Positions 1 through 5,318 of a stretch of DNA of 5,322 nucleotides are shown in pieces. Each line of letters begins with the position of its first letter. The first letter of the stretch is position 1. The position numbers were made by a program, and so were the translations under genes. Origin of the DNA: Chloroflexota bacterium (GTDB lineage: Bacteria; Chloroflexota; Dehalococcoidia; JACPPY01); contig JACPRR010000262.1 in NCBI GenBank assembly GCA_016189825.1, positions 1-5,322 on the forward strand, in the 5' to 3' direction. Under the pieces are notes generated by a model. It had not been told where the DNA came from, did no database searches, and saw nothing but the letters and a program-made list of their open reading frames with translations.

Positions 1-420
1 GCTGAACTCCGGGAGGTGCTTGCGGCTAACCTGGATGACCTCTTCGTCGATATCTACCATGACCAGCCTGTCAACCGAGGGATGCATAAGCACATGTCGT
101 GAGGTCGCCCCTTCACCACCACCCGCGATCAGCACCTTCGCCGGGTGTGGGTGGGTGGTCATCACTGGGTGGACCAGGGATTCGTGGTAGACGAACTCGT
201 CACCCTCGCATGACTGTATGCGTCCATCGAGCACCAGACAGCGCCCGAAGCCCCCGGTTTCGATGATATCAACGGTCTGGAAACGGGACTTCCCTGAGAA
301 GAGCCGCTGCCTGACCCGGTGATATTGCACCAGGTCGGCGCCAAGCGGGTCCTTGAACCACTCTGCGGAGAAGTTCGCAGCCGTGCTGTTGCCTGGGTCG
401 TCTTCGGATTCGCTAGTCAT
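1..420 (-). CDS. speE: Polyamine aminopropyltransferase (spermidine synthase), N-terminal part, truncated by window edge
   Basis: This enzyme transfers the aminopropyl group of decarboxylated S-adenosylmethionine to a diamine, usually putrescine, giving spermidine and methylthioadenosine in the cytosol. The 140 visible residues show the N-terminal beta domain with GRCLVLDGRIQ (59-69) and DEFVYHESLVHP (74-85). They continue into the Rossmann-like domain with the glycine-rich loop GGGEG (100-104) and the acidic strand MVDIDEEV (121-128), which bind the decarboxylated SAM. The C-terminal half lies beyond base 1. The first roughly 20 residues are acidic and look unconserved. The start is uncertain: the ATG at 420-418 is 22 nt from the AGGAAG at 448-443, whereas an in-frame GTG at 429-427 is 13 nt from it, and an in-frame TAA lies two codons further upstream of that GTG. 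The gene follows speD by 27 nt and is almost certainly cotranscribed. Whether the acceptor is putrescine, agmatine or another amine cannot be decided here. Confidence 0.93.
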   Translation of the reverse strand, partial: MTSESEDDPGNSTAANFSAEWFKDPLGADLVQYHRVRQRLFSGKSRFQTVDIIETGGFGRCLVLDGRIQSCEGDEFVYHESLVHPVMTTHPHPAKVLIAGGGEGATSRHVLMHPSVDRLVMVDIDEEVIQVSRKHLPEFS

Positions 421-447
421 ACAGTGCACAGATTACGGTCTACTTCC

Positions 448-816
448 TCACCGCGTCGCCGGAACGCCGGGAAGCACTCCCCTGCGAAGCTCAATCATCG
501 AGAAGTTCGTCGTCCCCATCTTGTCAGCCAGCCATTCGGCTGCCTTGTCGGCCCTCACAGTGTCGCCACAGGTGAAGATGTCCACAGCGGCATAGCCGTG
601 TTCGGGCCAGGTGTGGATGAACAGGTGGGACTCGGCGATTATGACCACTCCGCTTACGCCGTGGGGATTGAAGTGATGGAAGGCTTTCTGGACTACCGTG
701 GCGCCGGCCTGGTTCGCTGCATCGACGAGCAGGCGCTCTAACCTGCCCGGATCGTTTAACAGCTCCCGGTTACAGTCTTTCATCTCCAAGAGCAGATGAT
801 ACCCTAGAGCATTCAA
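448..816 (-). CDS. speD: S-adenosylmethionine decarboxylase proenzyme, Thermotoga-type (class 1B)
   Basis: This is a pyruvoyl-dependent enzyme that decarboxylates SAM to supply the aminopropyl donor for SpeE. It is 122 residues long, the size of the short Thermotoga/Bacillus-type proenzyme rather than the roughly 260-residue E. coli type. The self-cleavage site is E62-S63 in the segment AESHLFIHTWPEHGYAAVD. Ser63 would become the pyruvoyl group. Ser55, His68 and Cys83 (FTCG) fall at the same numbers as the processing and catalytic residues known in Thermotoga maritima SpeD, so the protein should self-process. The start is TTG at 816-814. An in-frame TGA lies directly before it, so no earlier start is possible, and a strong AGGAGGG Shine-Dalgarno sequence sits 7 nt upstream. 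The nearby ATG at 812-810 is out of frame. The gene is first in the speDE operon and diverges from argC. Confidence 0.96.
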   Translation of the reverse strand: MNALGYHLLLEMKDCNRELLNDPGRLERLLVDAANQAGATVVQKAFHHFNPHGVSGVVIIAESHLFIHTWPEHGYAAVDIFTCGDTVRADKAAEWLADKMGTTNFSMIELRRGVLPGVPATR

Positions 817-823
817 TCACCTT

Positions 824-830
824 CCCTCCT
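824..830 (-). promoter_or_regulatory. Ribosome binding site deciding the TTG start of speD
   Basis: On the minus strand AGGAGGG lies 7 nt before the TTG codon at 816. It is a near-perfect anti-16S match, and with the in-frame stop just before TTG it fixes the start of speD at an uncommon start codon. Confidence 0.85.
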
Positions 831-902
831 TTGCCGACTAGTTACTGGCCGTGACCACGCTGGGAGCACGGACAAAACCTGCGATCACCTGTTGCCCAGC
901 TT

Positions 903-911
903 ATCATAGCA
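903..911 (-). promoter_or_regulatory. Candidate extended -10 promoter for speDE (proximal)
   Basis: The minus strand reads TG-C-TATGAT, an extended -10 element with 5 of 6 matches to TATAAT. No good -35 hexamer is seen 16-18 bp upstream, which extended -10 promoters can tolerate. Transcription would begin near 896, leaving a leader of about 80 nt before speD. This is inferred from motif only. Confidence 0.35.
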
Positions 912-919
912 CGCTCCCC

Positions 920-939
920 AAAATCGCAGCGGAGATTTT
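920..939. repeat. Inverted repeat AAAATC-N8-GATTTT in the speD/argC control region
   Basis: Six-base arms at 920-925 and 934-939 flank an 8-nt spacer. The arms share the AAATC/GATTT core of the palindrome at 944-955. It could be a second operator site or a weak hairpin. It lies upstream of the argC start region and of the proximal speD promoter, so it is not placed like a terminator of either gene. Confidence 0.4.
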
Positions 940-945
940 ATATCA
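937..945 (-). promoter_or_regulatory. Candidate extended -10 promoter for speDE (distal)
   Basis: The minus strand reads TG-A-TATAAA, again an extended -10 with 5 of 6 consensus matches, in the most AT-rich part of the divergent region. The CAAATCGATTTG palindrome at 944-955 lies directly upstream and overlaps the TG element, so a protein bound there would be expected to block this promoter. The -35 position (TATGGA) is poor. Confidence 0.35.
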
Positions 946-955
946 AATCGATTTG
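944..955. promoter_or_regulatory. Perfect 12-bp palindrome CAAATCGATTTG, candidate operator
   Basis: The sequence equals its own reverse complement over 12 bp and lies between the divergent speD and argC genes. Together with the AAAATC/GATTTT inverted repeat at 920-939 it gives four copies of the half-site AAATC or GATTT within 36 bp. The centres of the two inverted repeats are 20 bp apart, close to two helical turns. It does not match the usual ArgR box as I remember it. The regulator, if any, is unknown. Confidence 0.4.
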
Positions 956-981
956 CATGTCCATAGAGTTTCCTGCTTCAA

Positions 982-990
982 TGCTATTCT
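982..990 (+). promoter_or_regulatory. Candidate extended -10 promoter for argC
   Basis: The plus strand reads TG-C-TATTCT, an extended -10 with 5 of 6 matches to TATAAT. The expected start near 997 leaves a leader of about 30 nt containing the argC Shine-Dalgarno sequence. The -35 region is weak, so this rests on the -10 alone. Confidence 0.4.
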
Positions 991-1012
991 GCTGCCCTCA
1001 AGAGTCTTGCTT

Positions 1013-1017
1013 GGGAG
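1013..1017 (+). promoter_or_regulatory. Ribosome binding site of argC (GGGAG)
   Basis: GGGAG lies 8 nt before the ATG at 1026. It supports that start over the in-frame ATG at 957, which has no Shine-Dalgarno sequence and would add 23 residues in front of the Rossmann fold. Confidence 0.75.
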
Positions 1018-1025
1018 AAACTGAG

Positions 1026-2048
1026 ATGGCGAAAACCAGGGTCGGAATCGTGAACGTCACCGGATATGTCGGCGCCGAGCTGGCGCGAATCCTGCTGCGC
1101 CACCCCGCAGTGGAAATCGTCTCTGCCACCGGTCGGAGCGAGGCCGGCAAGAATGTCGGCAGCGTCTTCCCTCATCTCGCACCAGTGGACCTGATAATCC
1201 AACATGAGCTTGGCGACGTAGACCTTGCGTTCAGCGCTCTTCCCCACCGGGCAAGCGCTGCGGCCGTCCTGCCGTTGCTCAAAAAGGGGGTCCGCGTCAT
1301 AGACACCAGTGCAGACTTCCGGCTGAAGGACGCCACTGAATACCAGCGTTGGTACGAGCATGCCCACCCCGACCCAGAGGCGCTGTCCGCCGCCGCTTAC
1401 GGACTGCCGGAACTCCACAGGCAAGAGATACAGGCCGCGCGCCTTGTCGCCAACCCCGGGTGCTACCCGACGTGCACCATCCTGGGACTGGCCCCGGCCT
1501 TGAAGAACGGGCTCATCGAAGGTCACATCGTCGTCGACAGCAAGTCCGGTGTCTCCGGAGCTGGCCGGACCCTGAAACTTGAAAGCCACTTCTCGGAAGT
1601 CAATGAGAATCTGGGGGCATATTCCCTCAGGGGACATCGCCATCTGCCGGAAATCCTTCAGGAGCTAAACGGCGTGAGCGCGAAGCGACCTGTCTCGCTC
1701 ACTTTCGTGCCACATCTCATCCCTATGACCAGGGGAATGTTGAGCTCGTGCTACGCGACGCTCAAGCCGGGCAAGACAGAAACGGAGGTCAAGGCGTTGT
1801 ACGCCGACTTCTACCGGGACGAGCCCTTTGTGAAAATCGTGGACCGCCCGCCACAAACCAAGCATACGCTGGGCAGCAATCTGTGCCTCATTTACCCCAC
1901 GGTCGACACGAGGACCGGGACGCTCGTAGTCTTGAGCTGCCTGGACAATCTGGTAAAAGGGGCCGCAGGCCAGGCTGTCCAGAACATGAATCTCATGCTC
2001 GGCATTCCCGAGTCGACGGGCATCGACATGCTTCCCCTGTACCCATAA
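1026..2048 (+). CDS. argC: N-acetyl-gamma-glutamyl-phosphate reductase
   Basis: This cytosolic enzyme carries out the NADPH-dependent reduction of N-acetyl-glutamyl phosphate to the semialdehyde, the third step of arginine synthesis. The 340 residues match the usual length of the family. The N-terminal Rossmann fold carries GIVNVTGYVGAEL (7-19). ALPHRAS (71-77) and VIDTSADFRL (91-100) are typical. The catalytic cysteine is C146 in NPGCYPT. The RGHRHLPEI segment (202-210) carries the catalytic histidine, and VPHLIPMTRG (228-237) belongs to the substrate site. The C-terminal CLDNLVKGAAGQAVQNMN (305-322) is a family hallmark. The residue four after the catalytic Cys is also Cys (C150), where the PROSITE-style signature as I recall it has Gly or Ala; this is a minor oddity. 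No other arg gene is visible nearby. The next gene begins 85 nt downstream behind its own promoter, so argC may be a single-gene transcript. Confidence 0.96.
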   Translation: MAKTRVGIVNVTGYVGAELARILLRHPAVEIVSATGRSEAGKNVGSVFPHLAPVDLIIQHELGDVDLAFSALPHRASAAAVLPLLKKGVRVIDTSADFRLKDATEYQRWYEHAHPDPEALSAAAYGLPELHRQEIQAARLVANPGCYPTCTILGLAPALKNGLIEGHIVVDSKSGVSGAGRTLKLESHFSEVNENLGAYSLRGHRHLPEILQELNGVSAKRPVSLTFVPHLIPMTRGMLSSCYATLKPGKTETEVKALYADFYRDEPFVKIVDRPPQTKHTLGSNLCLIYPTVDTRTGTLVVLSCLDNLVKGAAGQAVQNMNLMLGIPESTGIDMLPLYP

Positions 2049-2056
2049 GGACATAC

Positions 2057-2098
2057 CAGGTTACGCGTATCATGCCGGGTTCACGAATTTGTAACCTG
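2057..2098. repeat. Inverted repeat CAGGTTAC / GTAACCTG overlapping the kinase promoter
   Basis: Perfect 8-bp arms lie at 2057-2064 and 2091-2098, separated by 26 nt. The right arm covers most of the -35 hexamer (2089-2094) of the predicted kinase promoter. A third, direct copy of the element, GGTTCAC, lies at 2078-2084, and its CGGGTT (2076-2081) can also pair with the right arm. The layout suits a regulator-binding site, perhaps for the response regulator encoded downstream. Alternatively it is a hairpin at the 3' end of the argC transcript, but no U-tract follows, so it is not a standard intrinsic terminator. Confidence 0.45.
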
Positions 2099-2117
2099 CC
2101 CGGGCGGATGCTATACT
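2089..2117 (+). promoter_or_regulatory. Sigma-70-type promoter of the two-component operon
   Basis: The -35 TTGTAA (2089-2094) and -10 TATACT (2112-2117) are separated by exactly 17 bp, and a TG at 2109-2110 gives an extended -10. This is the best promoter match in the window. Transcription should start about 2120-2125, only some 10-14 nt before the kinase ATG at 2134. Confidence 0.7.
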
Positions 2118-2133
2118 CGAACCTGACCCTGGC

Positions 2134-4521
2134 ATGTGGAAGCCCTCTCTCCAGTTCAGGCTTTTCGTAGGAATCACCCTCGGCATCGTCATCACAACAG
2201 GGGTGTTCAGCTTCCTGTCGACCATGACTGTCCGGCAGAACACCGAGCGCACCCTTCAGGAGCGAGTTGTGTTGACGCAAATGGCTGCGGCGCACCTCGG
2301 TAACACCCTGCAGCAATCGCTCAAGCAGCTAGCGCAGGGCCCGAGCGCAGCGCCCGCTGCCACTGGACAGACAAGCCAGTCTAGCGCGGAATTCCTTGCC
2401 ACCACCCTCCACACCCTGCCCATCAGACCGGCGTACGTGCTGCTCACTGATGCCCGGGGCAAGGTATTGCTGACCGCCCCTGACAACCCGGCGCTCGATG
2501 GTGCAGACATATCATCCATCGCCCCCATCCGCAAAGCCATGTACTCGGCGACTTCTGTGGTGAGTGACGTCCTTCAGGACGTCACAGGGAGCAGGCCAGT
2601 CGTCTACCTTGTCGTACAGATCGATGCCCCAGGTGTGACAGGGAGGATGATGGCGATAGCAGTCGTCGACCTGGCGCGTACTAACATCGCGGACTCCCTG
2701 GGGCCGGTGGGCACGGGAGGCACGGGGTATGCAGTGGTCGTCGACAGCGCCGGCGCCGTGCTCGCCAGCACGAAACCTCTGGCGCCGTTCAACACCGGTG
2801 TGCATAGCCGCCGCTTCGAAACATTGATAGCCTCGCAGAGCACGGCAAGCGGCACTTGCCACGGCTGTCACGAAACGCTCGCCGGAGAGGTTACCAGGAC
2901 TAACGACCTCATGGTCTTCGCACCGCTGGATTCTCCTTTCCGCTGGGGGGTAATGATCGCGCAGTCGGAAGATGAGTTGATGGCGCCGCTTCGCGAGTTG
3001 CAGCGGCGGATGGCTCTGGCTGCCGTTGTCCTGTTTGCGGCAGCGCTGCCAGTTTCATGGATTGTGCTCCGCAGGCTGCTCAGGCCGCTTCAATCACTGA
3101 AGGATTCGTCTCGCATGATCGCTCAAGGGGACCTTGACTCACTGATCCCCCGTATGGGCTCTGACGAGATCAGCGAGCTGAGCCAGGGTCTCGAGGAGAT
3201 GCGGCGCAGATTGAAGCTATCCCGGAGAGAGCTTCAACAGAGGATCGAGCGCAGGACGCACGAGCTGGCAGCCCTGGTCAGGGCTTCGCAAACGCTGACT
3301 TCTACGCTCGGGCTGGCGGAGTTGCTCGACCGCATAATCGCCACCGCTGTGGATACCGTCGAAGAGGCGGACAGCGGCGTCCTGTTCCTGCACGATGCCG
3401 GTTCAGGATACCTCATCCCGCAAGCGGCGGTTGGCTACCGGTGGGACTCGCTATCACGAGTCAGATTGGCGCCAAACGAGGGTGTTGTTGGCTCGGTCTA
3501 TTCGACCGGCCGGCCGATCATTCGCGACACCGAGACAGAAGTGGACTTCATGTTCGGGACAGTAAGCGCAGAGAACCGGCGCGCCTTGCTCGATGCCAGG
3601 CGTGGCAGGCCATACCTCAGCCTCGTGGGCGTACCCCTCGAGATAAAGGGGGCGACTATCGGGACACTTATCTTGGGCAGCTTCAGCGAGCACGCTGCCT
3701 TCCCCGCGGAAGAGGTCCAGTTTATCTCGGCCTTCGCGGCAATGGCGGCGACAATGATTGAGCATCACCGGCTCACTGGCGAGGCCGGACAGGCCAAGAG
3801 CCTGCGCGAAATGGACAGGGCCAAGACAGAGTTTCTTTCAAGCATCTCTCATGAGCTGCGTACCCCCCTGACCTCGATCATGATTTCGGCCGATTCGCTG
3901 CTCGCCGCCGGCGGAGGGAAGGACAACGACCCAAGGACCAAGCTGCTCCAGAACATCCGGAGGAACTCCGAGCGGCTGAACAAGCTCGTCGGGGAAATCC
4001 TGGATATCTCGCGCTTGCAGACAGGGGCCATGAAGCTGAATGTGGAGCCCGTTCTGCTAAGCGAGGCGATACGCGAGAGTGTCGAGACAGTACGGCCCAT
4101 GGCTGAAGCGAAACGATTGACTCTGACCTCGCCGGGGCCGGACGGGCTCCTGGTCAGCGCAGACCGCGGACGGCTGGTGCAGGTCTTGATCAACCTGCTC
4201 GCGAACGCCATAAACTTCACCCCGCCGGGCGGCGCGGTCTCAATAGCGCTGAAAGCGGACCGGGTCTACGCCTCGATTGCAGTGCGCGACACAGGCGTTG
4301 GCATACCGGAGGACGAGCAGGCGAAAATATTCGAACGCTTCTACCGTTCTCCAAAGATGCGGGTGAAGGGCGGCATGGGATTGGGGCTGTCGATAGCCAA
4401 GGCCCTCGTCGAGCTCCATGGCGGGCGAATAACAGTTAAGAGCAGCCCGGGAAATGGGAGCGAGTTCAGCTTCACAATGCCCCTGGCAACGGAGGAATCA
4501 CATGAAGGTACTAATCATTGA
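2134..4521 (+). CDS. Membrane sensor histidine kinase with CxxCH-bearing Cache-like domain, HAMP and GAF
   Basis: The 795-residue kinase should sense an extracytoplasmic signal and phosphorylate the regulator encoded next. In order: short cytosolic start, TM1 about 9-29, extracytoplasmic region about 31-290, TM2 about 293-313, HAMP about 311-366, a charged coiled-coil linker about 362-388, GAF about 389-545, HisKA with FLSSISHELRTP (phospho-acceptor His573), then HATPase. The HATPase has the N-box NLLANAINF (N691), DTGVGIP (719-725), the F-box IFERFY (732-737) and the G-box GMGLGLS (747-753), so it looks fully active. The outer region resembles a double Cache sensor; GTGYAVVVDSAGAVLAS (196-212) and the closing FRWGVMIAQSEDEL (269-282) are typical. 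Between them CHGCH (242-246) forms a c-type heme attachment motif. The ATG has no Shine-Dalgarno sequence, but it is the only start that keeps TM1, and an in-frame TAA at 2092-2094 with no start codon after it excludes longer forms. The signal is unknown. Confidence 0.93.
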   Translation: MWKPSLQFRLFVGITLGIVITTGVFSFLSTMTVRQNTERTLQERVVLTQMAAAHLGNTLQQSLKQLAQGPSAAPAATGQTSQSSAEFLATTLHTLPIRPAYVLLTDARGKVLLTAPDNPALDGADISSIAPIRKAMYSATSVVSDVLQDVTGSRPVVYLVVQIDAPGVTGRMMAIAVVDLARTNIADSLGPVGTGGTGYAVVVDSAGAVLASTKPLAPFNTGVHSRRFETLIASQSTASGTCHGCHETLAGEVTRTNDLMVFAPLDSPFRWGVMIAQSEDELMAPLRELQRRMALAAVVLFAAALPVSWIVLRRLLRPLQSLKDSSRMIAQGDLDSLIPRMGSDEISELSQGLEEMRRRLKLSRRELQQRIERRTHELAALVRASQTLTSTLGLAELLDRIIATAVDTVEEADSGVLFLHDAGSGYLIPQAAVGYRWDSLSRVRLAPNEGVVGSVYSTGRPIIRDTETEVDFMFGTVSAENRRALLDARRGRPYLSLVGVPLEIKGATIGTLILGSFSEHAAFPAEEVQFISAFAAMAATMIEHHRLTGEAGQAKSLREMDRAKTEFLSSISHELRTPLTSIMISADSLLAAGGGKDNDPRTKLLQNIRRNSERLNKLVGEILDISRLQTGAMKLNVEPVLLSEAIRESVETVRPMAEAKRLTLTSPGPDGLLVSADRGRLVQVLINLLANAINFTPPGGAVSIALKADRVYASIAVRDTGVGIPEDEQAKIFERFYRSPKMRVKGGMGLGLSIAKALVELHGGRITVKSSPGNGSEFSFTMPLATEESHEGTNH
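2857..2871 (+). other. CxxCH (CHGCH) c-type heme-binding motif within the kinase sensor domain
   Basis: Codons 242-246 encode C-H-G-C-H, located on the outer face of the membrane, where cytochrome c maturation systems attach heme. H246 would be the proximal iron ligand. Possible distal ligands in the same domain include H224, M260 and M274. Only one such motif is present. The pattern is short, so a disulfide or a metal site other than heme remains possible. Confidence 0.6.
4491..4496 (+). promoter_or_regulatory. Ribosome binding site of the response regulator (GGAGGA)
   Basis: GGAGGA lies 5 nt before the ATG at 4502 and inside the 3' end of the kinase gene. It supports this start over the in-frame upstream ATG at 4454, which would add 16 residues before the conserved receiver N-terminus. 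Confidence 0.8.
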
Positions 4522-5197
4522 CGACGAACCAGAAATAGTTGAGGCGCTGTCGCTGGCCTTTAACCTGCAATGGCAGAACTGGGAAGTCATCACCGCGCAG
4601 GACGGGGAGACTGGAGTCACCATGTTCAACCGTGAGTCTCCTGACGTAGTTGTGCTCGACATCGCGATGCCCGGCATTGACGGATACGAGGCCTTGCGAC
4701 GCATAAGAAGCATTTCCGACGTCCCCGTGCTTATGCTCACCGTCAGAAGCGAAGAGATGGACAAGGTCAAAGCCCTCGAAATGGGCGCCGACGACTACAT
4801 TACTAAGCCCTTTGGCACGCTGGAACTCATGGCGCGCATCAGGGCCATCCTCAGGCGTTCCGAGGTGCCGTCGGCCCCCACGGTCCACGCCTCTATCGTC
4901 TGCGGAGACCTGTCGATGGACTTCGCAAGCCGGGAGGTACTCGCCTATGGGAAACCCGTGAAACTGACTCCGATAGAATATAACCTCCTGGCACATTTGG
5001 TGCGCAACGCGGGGAGGGTCATGTCGCACGGTGCGCTCATTTCCAAAGTATGGGGTAGCGAAAACAGCGGCGACCTCATATCGCTGAAGGTGTACGTGCG
5101 ACGCTTGAGGCAGAAAGTCGAAAAAGACCCGAGCAGCCCTGTCTACATACTCACGGAGAGAGGGATCGGCTACCGTTTCGCCAGGCTTCCGGCGTGA
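4502..5197 (+). CDS. OmpR/PhoB-family response regulator
   Basis: This 231-residue cytosolic transcription factor is the evident partner of the kinase. The receiver domain (1-about 118) has the acidic pair D7-D8, phospho-acceptor D53 in VVVLDIAMPG, T80 and K102 (ITKPF). The winged-helix DNA-binding domain (about 130-228) shows LTPIEYNLLAHLVRNAG (155-171), ISKVWG (180-185), the recognition-helix segment VYVRRLRQKVE (197-207) and the wing YILTERGIGYRF (215-226). All key residues are present and the length is typical. The start codon lies inside the kinase gene, with a 20-nt overlap in another frame, so translation is probably coupled. Targets are unknown; the inverted repeat at its own operon's promoter is one candidate. 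It resembles PhoP/PhoB-like regulators, but the family is too large to assign a name. Confidence 0.96.
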   Translation: MKVLIIDDEPEIVEALSLAFNLQWQNWEVITAQDGETGVTMFNRESPDVVVLDIAMPGIDGYEALRRIRSISDVPVLMLTVRSEEMDKVKALEMGADDYITKPFGTLELMARIRAILRRSEVPSAPTVHASIVCGDLSMDFASREVLAYGKPVKLTPIEYNLLAHLVRNAGRVMSHGALISKVWGSENSGDLISLKVYVRRLRQKVEKDPSSPVYILTERGIGYRFARLPA

Positions 5198-5200
5198 ACG

Positions 5201-5231
5201 TTGGCACGAAAATACCTGGTTGCGCTACAAT
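5201..5231 (+). promoter_or_regulatory. Candidate promoter of tRNA-Thr
   Basis: TTGGCA (5201-5206) and TACAAT (5226-5231) each match 5 of 6 consensus positions. The 19-bp spacer is longer than the preferred 17, which lowers confidence. The expected start near 5238 is just ahead of the mature tRNA 5' end, as is usual. No terminator is seen between the regulator gene and this element, so read-through from the two-component operon is also possible. Confidence 0.5.
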
Positions 5232-5243
5232 AGGTCGCCACGG

Positions 5244-5318
5244 GCCAGCGTAGCTCAGCGGTAGAGCAGTTGTTTCGTAAACAACCGGCCGTCGGTTCGA
5301 TTCCGACCGCTGGCTCCA
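5244..5318 (+). tRNA. tRNA-Thr (anticodon CGU), CCA encoded
   Basis: A complete cloverleaf can be drawn. The 7-bp acceptor stem is GCCAGCG with CGCTGGC, the D stem GCTC/GAGC has a 7-nt loop, and the anticodon stem GTTGT/ACAAC has loop TTCGTAA. The T stem GTCGG/CCGAC has loop TTCGATT. The anticodon at 5276-5278 is CGT, which reads the Thr codon ACG. G1-C72 and C2-G71, known Thr identity pairs in E. coli, are present. Base 73 is T, whereas A is common in E. coli tRNA-Thr. The mature body ends at 5315, followed by encoded CCA at 5316-5318. All stems pair fully, so the gene looks functional. Confidence 0.97.

Noticed and set aside
319..741. Plus-strand open frame of 140 codons opposite speE and speD
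   Set aside because: It is antisense to two genes with clear catalytic motifs, and its translation shows no recognisable domain or ribosome site.
810..812. ATG as start of speD
   Set aside because: It is out of frame with the SpeD protein; the TTG at 816-814 is in frame and has the correct ribosome site spacing.
944..955. ArgR operator (ARG box) before argC
   Set aside because: The palindrome CAAATCGATTTG does not resemble the TGAAT/ATTCA arms typical of ARG boxes.
957..1025. 23-residue N-terminal extension of argC from the ATG at 957
   Set aside because: There is no Shine-Dalgarno sequence before 957. The ATG at 1026 has one at 8 nt, matches the family N-terminus, and the extension would run through the predicted argC promoter.
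984..1643. Minus-strand open frame of 219 codons inside argC
   Set aside because: It lies fully antisense to argC, whose catalytic and fold motifs are intact. The translation resembles no known family and is a by-product of GC-rich codon usage.
2057..2098. Intrinsic terminator after argC
   Set aside because: The stem has a 26-nt loop and no run of T follows, so it does not meet the pattern. It is listed instead as an inverted repeat of possible regulatory use.
2512..2871. Minus-strand open frame opposite the kinase sensor domain
   Set aside because: It is antisense to a continuous, well-supported kinase gene and lacks recognisable motifs. The same applies to the other minus-strand frames over the kinase and regulator genes.
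4454..4501. 16-residue N-terminal extension of the response regulator from the ATG at 4454
   Set aside because: The ATG at 4502 has GGAGGA at good spacing and begins exactly at the conserved receiver start (MKVLIIDDE).
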